31,770 bases of DNA, from the NCBI GenBank assembly GCA_023212695.1, contig JALCCG010000237.1, positions 1,472 to 33,241 on the forward strand, read 5' to 3'. Origin of the DNA: Sporisorium sorghi. Taxonomy: Eukaryota > Basidiomycota > Ustilaginomycetes > Ustilaginales > Ustilaginaceae. The notes beneath the pieces were generated by a model. The model ran no database searches. It saw nothing but the letters and a program-made list of their open reading frames with translations, and was not told the origin of the DNA. Of this stretch, positions 10,277-18,207 are shown one piece after another; position 1 is the stretch's first letter, and the number at the start of each line of letters is the position of its first letter. The position numbers and the translations under genes are program-made.

Positions 10277-10316
10277 GTAATTTAAATTACAGTATCCGGT
10301 ACCGTAAATCACTGTA
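10277..10316. repeat. Cluster of palindromes (TIR-like dyads)
   Basis: GTAATTTAAATTAC at 10277-10290 is a perfect 14-bp palindrome. It overlaps a second dyad at 10289-10316 with outer arms TACAGT and ACTGTA around a perfect CGGTACCG core. A related TACAGTAATTTA occurs again in direct orientation at 10497-10508, just beside the zinc-finger-like ORF. This is the kind of structure found at ends of small DNA transposons, but no matching far end was found. Confidence 0.6.
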
Positions 10317-10454
10317 CGACGTGATGACAGATAGAAACTGCAACAATGGCTCGTTGACAAGAGAGAGATCTCTTGTTTGTCCAGGTGGGGCTAGATCAAG
10401 CCGGAGTTCAAAATTGAAGCTGATACCTAGTCATTTGAAGAAGAGTGCAGCCCA

Positions 10455-10469
10455 ATAGACTGAGTCTAT
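10455..10469. repeat. Perfect inverted repeat with 1-nt centre
   Basis: ATAGACT-G-AGTCTAT is a perfect dyad of 7-bp arms. It lies between the palindrome cluster at 10277-10316 and the minus-strand ORF ending at 10509. Confidence 0.7.
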
Positions 10470-10508
10470 CGTGCACCAAGATGTCTCCCACCATGCTGAT
10501 ACAGTAAT

Positions 10509-10937
10509 TTAGAAGGAGCTGTGAGATGTAAGGATCTGAATTCCCAATTCAGTTAGAGCGTCAAGTGCAAATCTAAGAGGCGAATGAAGCAAAGCCTTGC
10601 TATGCAAGGTGAGGAGCTCGAACAGCCAGGCCATGGGCAGGTCAGTGTGTTGTTTGACGTGGTTGATGTGGTGTAGTGCCTGATTGAAAGAGATGTTTGC
10701 ACACCTGCTCCACTCACACAAGATCTCCTTGAGCTTGGTAGAGGGCTTCAAGCAATACTTGCATGTGTGGAGGTTGGTGATTGGTGGCTTGGCTACACTT
10801 GCAGCAGAAGTGGTGGTGGTGGTGGTGATGGTGACAGCAGGAGCAGGCTCAGAAGGTTTGGCAAGTGCAGCCTCAACCTGGTCTCCAAGGTCTGCAGGCT
10901 CGAGCTGGCCACAATCTGTTGGTAAACCTTGTATCAT
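10509..10937 (-). CDS. Small ORF with zinc-finger-like Cys/His pattern
   Basis: An open frame of 142 codons with a genuine ATG (complement of 10935-10937). Residues about 35-48 are a Thr run encoded by a GGT-type repeat (plus strand 10811-10829). After it comes a Cys/His cluster, HTCKYC, then CEWSRC, then HHINHVKQH, spaced like a degenerate BED or other transposon-type zinc finger. The C-terminal 50 residues are leucine-rich and helical. It sits next to palindromes and overlaps the open frame on the opposite strand, so at most one of the two is a normal gene in the overlap. It could be the N-terminal DNA-binding part of a decayed transposase. The family is uncertain. Confidence 0.35.
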   Translation of the reverse strand: MIQGLPTDCGQLEPADLGDQVEAALAKPSEPAPAVTITTTTTTSAASVAKPPITNLHTCKYCLKPSTKLKEILCEWSRCANISFNQALHHINHVKQHTDLPMAWLFELLTLHSKALLHSPLRFALDALTELGIQILTSHSSF

Positions 10938-11506
10938 CCCACTCGATCACAGTTGTTGCAAGCTTCATCCCAATCGGCTTCACTGTAAAAGGATGGGACG
11001 CAGGCAAGATCGTCATCCACTACAGTGGAAAGAAGTGCGACACACCACTCACAGTCAGCGCCATCATCGACCTTGGACAACTGTCAGTCTACCGCAAGAC
11101 TCACAGCAGCACTCCATACATTGGTGGCTTCAAGAACCGCCACTTGTTGCAAACCATCATGGGTGTTGGTGCGTTCCTTTTCCCAAACACGAGCCCGGAC
11201 CCTAACCATACACTGGCAAGCTACGCGACATCTGTGGCAAGCATCGCCAAGCTTGCAGGACTCGACATGAGGTATGCATACAACAAGCACCTGATGATCC
11301 TGAGCCAAGTTGTCGACAACAAGCTCTTGCAAAAGGCACCTTCGACGCCCAAAGCGCAGTTCGAGCGCCACTCAACCATCAACACCCTCAATCTTTCCGC
11401 CACCAGGGCTGCAATTGCTAGTGGACCGGCTGTCTTTGCCAGAGACCTGCTGCTGTACCAGCTCGAGGCTGACAAACAAAAGGCGTCTCAGCGAGAGTCG
11501 GCCTAA
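10865..11506 (+). CDS. Unrecognised ORF, probably 5'-incomplete
   Basis: The frame is open for about 213 codons and ends in TAA at 11504-11506. From about 10950 its composition is protein-like: a beta-rich segment (IVIHYSGKKCDTPLTVSAII), then KLAGLDMRYAYNKHLMILSQ, and a charged helical end (LLLYQLEADKQKASQRESA). The first in-frame ATG is only at 11159, well inside the good part. Either an upstream exon is spliced in, or the 5' end has been lost. No family is recognised. It lies in the accessory block between the zinc-finger-like ORF and the Ulp1-like ORF, so a mobile-element origin is plausible but unproven. Confidence 0.4.
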   Translation: MQPQPGLQGLQARAGHNLLVNLVSSHSITVVASFIPIGFTVKGWDAGKIVIHYSGKKCDTPLTVSAIIDLGQLSVYRKTHSSTPYIGGFKNRHLLQTIMGVGAFLFPNTSPDPNHTLASYATSVASIAKLAGLDMRYAYNKHLMILSQVVDNKLLQKAPSTPKAQFERHSTINTLNLSATRAAIASGPAVFARDLLLYQLEADKQKASQRESA

Positions 11507-12773
11507 TCCTTCATATGCGCCACCTCCACTTGCGGCAAATATTCCATCAACGACACTACCACTCGCAGCGCAATCATTTTTGTTCTCCACCGTTTCTCGC
11601 AGCGTAAGCTACCTTTCGACATCGTCAACAATTTCACTCGCAACCTCTTCTCGTTCCCCTACCACCACACAGTCGCCTGCCTGTTGCTCATAACCACGCA
11701 CACTTCCTCGCTCGCCACCACGCTCATGTCCAAGCACGACTCATCGTCACATCACTCCAACGCATTGCAAAGACTGCTCATGCACAGCACAGCACTCATT
11801 TGCACACATCCTCACTGTCGTCTCCCACAGACTCTCATGACTGCATACAACCCCAAATCTTGTCATCCGTACACTCCTACCCTCGAGTACGTTACACCCT
11901 TCATTGCAGTGTACACCTCATCAAGCTCATTGCTTGATCACCTCCTTGCTCCTTTGTATGCACTTGTCCTTTGTGCGCAGCATCGCTTGCTGGCGTATCG
12001 ATCATGCTGGTGTTACGAGTCACTGCCTTGGAGGCCTTCTCGAAGGGCTGTATGTGACATGCCGTGAGGCGCCACATCACACCTGCACAAGACCTGCACA
12101 TTGCCAGGGTTGCTCACAGAAGTACAAAACCTGCCCTGGTGCCAGGATGGCCCTGGTCTTAGCTCGTCGATTGTATTTTCTCTACTCACACCCTGTAGGT
12201 GGAAATCTCAGACTGTTCCTAGAACACCCCACATGCACTTGACAAACCTGGACCTCCAAGTAGTCCCAGGACCCCTCGCCTCAAGCCTCACTACTCCAGC
12301 ACCCCTCAACAACACCTCACGAGGTCACCAGACCCTTGAGGCTTAACAGGGGAGTCGGTGTACTGCCTACTGACAGCCGACCTCTGCGGCGGTGGGCCCA
12401 TGCTGGCCCTGCCCATGGTGCTGTACCTCTCACAACAAGGAGGGGCATTGTTGGCACAGATAATGCATTTACCGAACAGACAATGCATGCTCAGCACATG
12501 GAACACGTACAATGCGGAGACAACCAACACTCACTGCTCACTTCTGACATTCACTGCTCACTTGCCATTGGTTTGCCACTTGAGCCCGATGATGATGATT
12601 GGCCAAGGCTCCCAGCAGAGAGGTGCTTATAGGTGCTGACAACTCATTGGCTACGCGGACCTGCACGACTGCCAGTCAATTGCACAACTTTACCTGAACA
12701 TGACCATGTACTGTACTGATGGATGACAGACTTATTGAATCAACACCTGATTTCCTCTACCATTAACTTGGTT

Positions 12774-12785
12774 ATAGGCGCCTAT
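12774..12785. repeat. Perfect 12-bp palindrome
   Basis: ATAGGCGCCTAT is self-complementary and lies in AT-rich non-coding sequence. Confidence 0.7.
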
Positions 12786-13181
12786 TATCCCAATATGGCA
12801 CCTTCAGCCACATAGTTTCACCTTTGGCAAGTTGCATAAGTCCAAGCTACCAGACCATCATCAACCAGGCTCACAAAGGATTATTTCTCCCCACGTTATT
12901 ATGCCACCAAAATCATATCAGTGATACATGCCCAAGATAATCAATTCCAAGTTCATACTCTGGATTATTGGTACCAACAACCACTGTCAGGAACCGCTAA
13001 GTCCAGATAGTCACTGAGGTGGCATGTCGTTTGACCTGGAGAGTGGACCAGACAAGAAAGATTTGGTCAGTACTAAACTTATCATCTGGATGCGGTTTGA
13101 ATGGAACTTACCTAAAGGTGGAAAGGGTGCTTGTGAGATCTGGTGATGATGGCGACTGAGCTGAAGACCGGCACAACATAC

Positions 13182-13253
13182 AGCAGATGATGCAGCCAGT
13201 GAGCAGATGATGCTGCATGCTGAGCGGATGAGTGCTGAGCGGATGATGCTGCT
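13182..13253. repeat. Degenerate tandem repeat of GAGCRGATGATGCTGC type
   Basis: Four diverged copies of a 16-20 bp unit are seen: AGCAGATGATGCAGC, GAGCAGATGATGCTGC, GAGCGGATGAGTGCT and GAGCGGATGATGCTGC. They end just upstream of the ATG of the Ulp1-like ORF at 13275. The repeat could be promoter-linked or a satellite fragment. Confidence 0.7.
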
Positions 13254-13274
13254 TGGCAAAGTTGTTGGTGTGCG

Positions 13275-14225
13275 ATGGGCAGAGAGGCAGATATATACAT
13301 CAAAGTCTTAGAATTTTACCCTTCAATAGAAAAAGAAAAAATTTCAATCAAGGACAAGAGGGTAGTCAGAGGCACAATGGGACACTTGGCTGACTGCAAG
13401 TCTGGTGTCCTTTGCTGCAGTCTTCCAGTCAACTCTTGCTCATGGGCAGATTTCCTGATCCAGACTTGTGGGATGCTCATACAAAGACAATTCATGACAA
13501 GGATAAGCACAACATCCCAAGCAAGCCTTTTCGTTGGTTGTGCCTGTATGAGAGCTGCTCGTAGCAGCAAAAGCCAGCCTTTCGTGTTTACCAGCTTCCA
13601 TCAGCAGGTCATACAGCAAACAGCATACCGCACTTTGAGCTGCAGGGTCATCCATCGTCTGCTCAGTCTGAGAGACACCTGCAGCCTTGGTCACAGCAAG
13701 ATGCTCTCTGGCCCACTCTTGAATGCCTACTTCGACATTGTCCTCAAGAGCACGGCCAACAATCGCCTCAAATTCCTGGACACGGACTTTGCAGAGCTGC
13801 TCAAGGTAATCGACTTCAACAAGACTGTCGAAAGATTCGAGTCTCCCGCCAGCTTGAAGATCACTGTGATCGACCGCAAGCACATTGATGCTATTGTAGT
13901 CCTGATGCAGCTGTCTGTGTACCACTGGACGGTTCTCATCATCGACACAAAGCTCAAGTGCTTCTTTTATTTCGATTCACTTCTCTCGTCCAACACCTCT
14001 GCCCTTGCTTTTGGTCTGGGCGAGAAGCTTCTTGCCGGCCTCTTGACCCCGTCTGAGAGCCTTGGCACGCCACTCGACTCGTGGCAGACAATCATAGACC
14101 AACGATGCCCGCAGCAGACCAACGTCTGGGATTCTGGCATCACTGGTGTGACAGTTGGTCGAGCAATGCTGCCGGCACATCAATTCAAGCGGTCGAAAGT
14201 TGTGTTGAGAGAGCAAGCTAGTTGA
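13275..14225 (+). CDS. Ulp1/SENP (C48)-like protease ORF, catalytic Cys replaced by Ser
   Basis: A 316-codon frame with ATG at 13275 and stop at 14223-14225. Residues about 143-300 resemble the Ulp1/SENP cysteine-protease fold. There is a substrate-side helix (LLNAYFDIVLK), then YHWTVLIID with the candidate catalytic H217, then FYFDSL with D234. The oxyanion Gln motif follows (CPQQTNVWDSG, Q280/Q281). The residue after D286, where the family has the nucleophile Cys (DCG), is Ser287, codon TCT at 14133-14135, one base away from TGT. The first 140 residues look poorly coding and may not be part of the real protein. C48 domains are common in eukaryotic DNA transposons and in domesticated genes. 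This copy is probably inactive as a cysteine protease, either a fossil or a pseudoenzyme. Confidence 0.6.
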   Translation: MGREADIYIKVLEFYPSIEKEKISIKDKRVVRGTMGHLADCKSGVLCCSLPVNSCSWADFLIQTCGMLIQRQFMTRISTTSQASLFVGCACMRAARSSKSQPFVFTSFHQQVIQQTAYRTLSCRVIHRLLSLRDTCSLGHSKMLSGPLLNAYFDIVLKSTANNRLKFLDTDFAELLKVIDFNKTVERFESPASLKITVIDRKHIDAIVVLMQLSVYHWTVLIIDTKLKCFFYFDSLLSSNTSALAFGLGEKLLAGLLTPSESLGTPLDSWQTIIDQRCPQQTNVWDSGITGVTVGRAMLPAHQFKRSKVVLREQAS

Positions 14226-14479
14226 GCGTCGAAAGCTAGGATGTGGACGAGAGTCTCACCAAACACTCTCTGAGAAGTACCATGGACGTACGCTCATTCG
14301 ATCCGCACTTCTGCTGTTTGTTCTGAGAGTAGATGGCTGCCGCTGTATGTGGACTTGTCCAAGTACACTGCCTTCGGCCAACGCTCGAGCGACACGCGGA
14401 TCTCGATCTGTGTCGCCACGACTTACTCGCTCATTGCAATACCACCTCTGGTCCCCCATCCCTTGTTTGTTTGGCGACG

Positions 14480-15082
14480 ATGCCTCGAACTGTGACGGAG
14501 GCGGAGCGAGAGCACATCGCAGGCAGCACGACGAGGATGCGAGGCCTCGCTGCTGCGCTTGCTCATGGGGAGACGGCCGGGGCGCGACAAGCCTTGCTCA
14601 TCTACGTCGACAGGCTTGTCCAGCCGACGCGTGAACCTATCACTTGGTCTGCGGACTCGCAGATTCAATGAAACGACAAGATCACGCGCATCCGCAGGTT
14701 TACAGGGATGCAGATGTCCGCGATGATGCGAAGCGGTCTGGCCAAGAAGCAGCGCGTGGACGCTGAGGGTAACTTCGTTGTGCTCGACCACCTACTCGAC
14801 TATAGCAATGTGCCAGCGTCACTCGAGCGTCTCATTTTCTTTCTGGCGCACTCGGCCTGGACCACCGAAGGCGAGTTCTCGTCAGATGGCAAGATCGCGG
14901 TTGGCAAGCTTCGGTACTGGTGTGATACGATCTACCAGGTGAGGATCCACCACGAGACGCAGAATGAGACGCTAGAGACGGCGTCGCGCACGCTGGCCAG
15001 GGTCATGACAGGGTCGGCGGACGCAGCGAGTCAACAGCATCGTCGACCTCGGTCTTGGTGGTATCCGTGGTGGTGTCGTTGA
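14480..15082 (+). pseudogene. MPRxxTExERE-family gene, copy 1, with in-frame stop
   Basis: The frame starting at ATG 14480 (MPRTVTEAEREHIAGSTTRM) runs to a TGA at 14669-14671. It continues in the same frame with equally protein-like sequence (ITRIRRFTGMQMSAMMRSGL, LDHLLDYSNVPASLERL, GKLRYWCDTIYQVRIHHETQ) to about 15015. There the reading turns into Trp/Arg-rich noise before the TAG at 15080-15082. Good coding character on both sides of the TGA suggests a nonsense mutation (a CGA-to-TGA change would do) in one former gene. The frame is also open upstream of 14480, with an ATG at 14333. The start chosen here is the one shared with copy 2 at 15335. Function is unknown. A mobile-element protein is my inference. 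Confidence 0.5.
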
Positions 15083-15276
15083 GAACGTCGTCTTGGACGA
15101 ATTGCTCCATGTTGTCCTGGTCGTCGTCCTCTTGGACAGCAGCAGTGTCGGCCACTGCCGTCATCCTCCGCAGCGTCTCGACACCTGACCGCTCCATGTC
15201 GCCGTTGCGAGCTCCCTGGATCCAATCGTGTCCGCCAGCAAAACCCTGAGGCGTGCGAGCTGCAGCAGGGCGTCAC
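15003..15276 (-). pseudogene. Antisense coding fragment with acidic tail
   Basis: The minus strand is open from about 15276 to a stop at 15003-15005. It reads GGHDWIQGARNGD, then MERSGVETLRRM (ATG at 15195-15197), then an acidic Asp/Thr-rich tail (QEDDDQDNMEQFVQDDVL). This is strongly protein-like on this strand, while the overlapping plus frame is not. It lies exactly between copy 1 and copy 2 of the MPRxxTExERE family. It looks like the C-terminal end of another gene or element inserted in opposite orientation. Family not recognised. Confidence 0.4.
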
Positions 15277-15334
15277 TGTATTACAAAAGTTTGGACAACC
15301 CCTTCCACCTTCTTGTGTTTTCTGTGTGAGGATC

Positions 15335-15499
15335 ATGCCGCGCATTATCACAGAAGTCGAGCGCGAGGCCGTCGTGGGCTCCAGGACGAGGCTACGTGAC
15401 CTCAACAACGCCTACGGCGTGCAGGGCAGCTTGGCAGGCAGGATGGGATCGGCCAAGCCACATGTCCAGAGTCTCGGTCGACCAGACTCAAGGAGTTAG
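15335..15499 (+). pseudogene. MPRxxTExERE-family gene, copy 2, N-terminal part
   Basis: A 54-codon frame from ATG 15335 to TAG 15497-15499. Its first 30 residues (MPRIITEVEREAVVGSRTRL, RDLNNAYGVQG) align with copy 1 at 14480 (MPRTVTEAEREHIAGSTTRM, RGLAAALAHG): identical MPR, T-E, E-R-E, G-S, T-R and a shared pattern after them. The good reading fades before the stop. Another frame (open from 15400 to about 15650) then carries protein-like sequence such as TRLKELAWSK and VEHLVQDRVSSLLVAER. This suggests a frameshift within the former gene that continues into the zinc-finger fragment at 15555-16342. Confidence 0.5.
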
Positions 15500-16342
15500 C
15501 ATGGAGCAAACGGACATCGAGACAACAAACGAGGTCTGAGAGTGGTCAACGCGAATGCAATGGCGAAGAACGACGACAGGTCGAGCAAGGCAGCGTCGAG
15601 CATTTGGTGCAGGATCGCGTCTCTTCTCTGCTCGTGGCCGAGAGAAGAGCCTGCTCAAGTTCATGGAAGCAGCCAGCTTCTGTCCCTTGTGCCCTTACTC
15701 GAAGAAAGGCTCGATCGATCATGGGCTGGACTGCACGACGAGAACAACCTGGGAGAGGCACCTTGCGGTCCGCCATCCGACGGAGCTTTCGACACTGCGG
15801 CTGGGCTACAAGCTGCACAGGAGCGCTTTCGCGAGCCCACTGGTACCTCGCTACGTCGATGCGCCATGGATGCGTCTGGATCCCTCACTCAAGAAGCAGT
15901 ACATCAAACCTCTTACGGCGGCTCGCTTCAAGGCAGCTTCCAGGTCGAAGAAGATTCTTTTCGGCAAGTACCTCAGGCCTAGCCTCTATGTCGACCCCTC
16001 GATCCAAGGCCTGCGCGAGTACATCGACAGGGTCGCTGGCAAGCTGCTCACCTCGGGATATCTCAACTCGGAGATCAGGCGAGAGAGAACGACAGGCTCG
16101 CGAGAGCTCAGCTGCGCGCGGATTCGATCTGCATCGCTAGTGACTGGCCGCTGCGCAAGAAGCTCTTCAAGACGGGCTTCATGAGGAACAAGAGGAAGAG
16201 GGACGAGGACGAGTCGGAAGAAGTCGTTGGGATGATGCCGATGCACGAGGGAGGCCTTGTCCATGCAGGCCGCATGCTCAACGGGCGACGGGCAAAGACC
16301 TCGGCCCCGGTCTCTCTCGACCTCGTCGCCGCTCGCAAGTAG
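15481..16342 (+). pseudogene. Frame-shifted C2H2-like zinc-finger gene fragment
   Basis: Three frames carry consecutive protein-like pieces. The first (15481 to about 15645) ends VEHLVQDRVSSLLVAER. The second (about 15645-16083) contains EKSLLKFMEAASFCPLC and later TTRTTWERHLAVRH: a C-x2-C ... H-x4-H finger at 15681-15776. It is followed by KLHRSAFASPLVPRYVDAPW and a basic helical part. The third (16085-16342) reads NDRLARAQLRADSICIAS and a Lys/Arg-rich NLS-like KTGFMRNKRKRDEDE before TAG 16340-16342. Both switches fall in GAGAGA-type tracts (15640-15649 and 16081-16088). Two indels in a former gene, or sequencing errors in a live one, would explain this. It may be the C-terminal half of the MPRxxTExERE family. 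A finger near the end recalls transposon recombinases, but this is speculation. Confidence 0.5.
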
Positions 16343-17184
16343 TGTCGCCTCGGACCATTTGGTTGGGTTGTACTGTATATAGTCTCGATTCGAAACCCCT
16401 TCCCCTCTTCTCCTCCTTTCTCCCGGGGGGTTTTTTTTTTCGCAGCTGGACGATCCACAAACGCTGGTGACGGCTTTTTTCCCCACTCGAACTCTCACAT
16501 GACAATGACAATGGCTTCGATTGTGCGCGCAAATGTTCTAGGAATGACGTGTGACGACGTGTGACCTCGAGGGAGCACTCGAGCGCCTTGACTTGCCAAA
16601 GCTTGCACGCTGGCGAAGCGTCTCAGCAGCAGTGGTTCACCCTGGCTCAGCTCCGTTGCTTTCGGTCGGCTGTCCAAACGAAACTTCTGCATGAGGTCGT
16701 GCAAGAGCCATTGCCCAGACCACAAAGTTGACTCGCGAGCCAGCTTCGGCGGAGGTTCTGACAAAAGTTATGGTCCAGCCTCGATGTACGAAAATTCTTG
16801 ACAAGTGCGCGAGAAACAGACCGTCTCACCGCAAGGCCGAGGAAGAAAAAGACGCAGCGAGATGACGCGACTTAACACATTATTTTTCGCGCGACAGACA
16901 CGCAGTTGGGCCGCCAAGCGTTTGTCTTGGCTGAGTGATGAGCGGAATGGCGCGTGAAATGGCGAGGCATTTGTGTGCAAGCGCCTGTCTGCAGGTCTGA
17001 TGCAAGAGTAAGCTCAGAGCGGCTCTCGCTGCTTTTGAACAAACGACTTGGGATATCTGTTTGCGTTGCTTTCGTGCTCGTGTGATGTCAGACCAGCACT
17101 TTCCTCCTCTCAATCGCCATCCTCGCTCCGTGTTCCTTCCCTCCCGCCATATACCCTAGACCTGACGGTGTCGCAATTGCAACA
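16343..17184. other. Intergenic region, right edge of accessory block
   Basis: No gene is recognised. A C3G6T10 homopolymer junction lies at 16422-16440. The right part should hold the promoter of the gene starting at 17185, which has a CT-rich leader from about 17100. Confidence 0.5.
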
Positions 17185-17715
17185 ATGAGCACCATCGCCC
17201 GGGCCTCCGCGCTCTGCAATCCGCCAACGAGCTCCGACGAGTACGTTTTGGATCCACGCAAATCGATGCCAGACTACCGTCGCGAGATCTACGACTTGCT
17301 ACAGTATCTCGACGAGGAGCAGGACAAGATCGAGAAGCAGCTCGCACGCTTCTCCTCAACCACAGCCAGCAGCAACAATGTCCGCACAGCGACCACACGG
17401 CGCGCCTCGATCTCTTCACGCCAGAGCAGCATGCACGACTACGACGACGTGACCAGCTCCGAGTCGGAAGACGAAGCGGCCGAGGACGACTTTGTGGTGG
17501 TCGAAGACATCAACGCAGCGAGCCGAAAGAAGCAGCTTTTGTCGCAGCTGCAGCAGCTGTGGCGAACGCGGGATGCGCTGCGCAAGAGGGCCAAGCAACT
17601 CAACATCCGCATCGACAGCCTGACGCACGGCAAAGGATCGGGTCTCATGCGTCTCGAAGACGTTATGCAGAGCTATGCTGACTTGAACGGCCACGACGAG
17701 AACGACGAGCTTTGA
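17185..17715 (+). CDS. Hypothetical coiled-coil protein with acidic serine-rich middle
   Basis: A 176-residue intronless frame starting at ATG 17185 (context AACAATGAG, favourable). Residues about 30-56 form an amphipathic Glu/Gln-rich helix (IYDLLQYLDEEQDKIEKQL). A Ser/Thr/Arg linker (57-85) and an acidic patch (SSESEDEAAEDDF) follow. A second coiled-coil-prone segment spans about 115-145 (KKQLLSQLQQLWRTRDALRK). There is no signal peptide, membrane segment or known catalytic motif. The acidic patch carries possible CK2-type phosphorylation sites, and a scaffold or nuclear role is possible but not shown. Family not recognised. Consistent codon use supports a real gene. Confidence 0.65.
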   Translation: MSTIARASALCNPPTSSDEYVLDPRKSMPDYRREIYDLLQYLDEEQDKIEKQLARFSSTTASSNNVRTATTRRASISSRQSSMHDYDDVTSSESEDEAAEDDFVVVEDINAASRKKQLLSQLQQLWRTRDALRKRAKQLNIRIDSLTHGKGSGLMRLEDVMQSYADLNGHDENDEL

Positions 17716-17836
17716 AAGCTGCATCGAGGATCCGCCGTCGTACCGTCCTATATCCAGCCAGGATCAACCTCCTTTGTTGACGGTCAGCAAAGATAGCCTT
17801 GATGGCCTTTCTTATCTCTGCGTCAGGGTGTTGTGT

Positions 17837-17837
<1 letters not shown>

Positions 17838-17884
<47 letters not shown>

Positions 17885-17898
17885 CTTTTTTTTTTTTT
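17838..17898. repeat. Poly(T) tract, T47-C-T13
   Basis: Forty-seven uninterrupted thymines (17838-17884), one C, then 13 more. It lies about 120 bp after the stop of the coiled-coil gene and is the longest homopolymer in the window. Confidence 0.9.
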
Positions 17899-18176
17899 GG
17901 TCCCCTTTTTCTCCCATAGATTTTCGCGCTCCCTTTTTCGTATCGCATTTGCAGTCTCTTCAGTTTCCCTTATTGTACAGCTTTCGAATGAACACTCTAT
18001 CTTGTTGATGCGCAGTAGACACACTTGACGCCGAAAGTGGTCTGACATCTATCCATCAGCGACGAGAGCATGAAGAAACTTTGTCATCCCTGGCTTCTGG
18101 ACGAAACGCCAAGCGATTCGCAGCCGATCATTGAGCTTCCTGCAGCGTTGTGGTGTGATTTTTGACAGGTCGGCTC

Positions 18177-18207
18177 TTTTTTTTTTTTTTCTTTTTTTTT
18201 TTTTTTT
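18177..18207. repeat. Poly(T) tract, T14-C-T16
   Basis: Two thymine runs separated by one C, about 225 bp upstream of the ERG2 start codon. It is a possible poly(dA:dT) promoter element. Confidence 0.9.

Larger units (their letters stand above)
9030..10508. other. Gene-poor region after invertase, start of accessory block
   Basis: No intact gene is visible. The first part should hold the invertase 3' UTR. From about 9.5 kb the minus strand shows stretches of protein-like reading in different frames (see 9840-10020). From 10.27 kb there are strong palindromes. Composition becomes less GC-rich toward the right. Confidence 0.45.
11507..13274. other. Gene-poor stretch with short repeats
   Basis: No credible gene is visible. 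The plus-strand frame 11684-12067 is open but Ser/His/Thr-rich and looks non-coding. The right half (12.6-13.2 kb) is markedly AT-richer than the housekeeping regions. Structures seen are a perfect 12-bp palindrome at 12774-12785, a doubled TCACTGCTCACTT at about 12529-12557, and a degenerate tandem repeat at 13182-13253. Confidence 0.45.

Noticed and set aside
11684..12242. Plus-strand open frames between the unknown ORF and the Ulp1-like ORF
   Set aside because: Ser/His/Thr/Cys-rich reading, no domain, and no consistent frame over the region.
16495..16764. Minus-strand open frame of 89 codons
   Set aside because: It lacks an ATG at its start and shows no motif. It lies in a region best read as promoter and intergenic DNA.
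17774..18028. Open frames with long Phe or Lys runs through the poly(T) tracts
   Set aside because: They are translations of homopolymers and have no other protein character.
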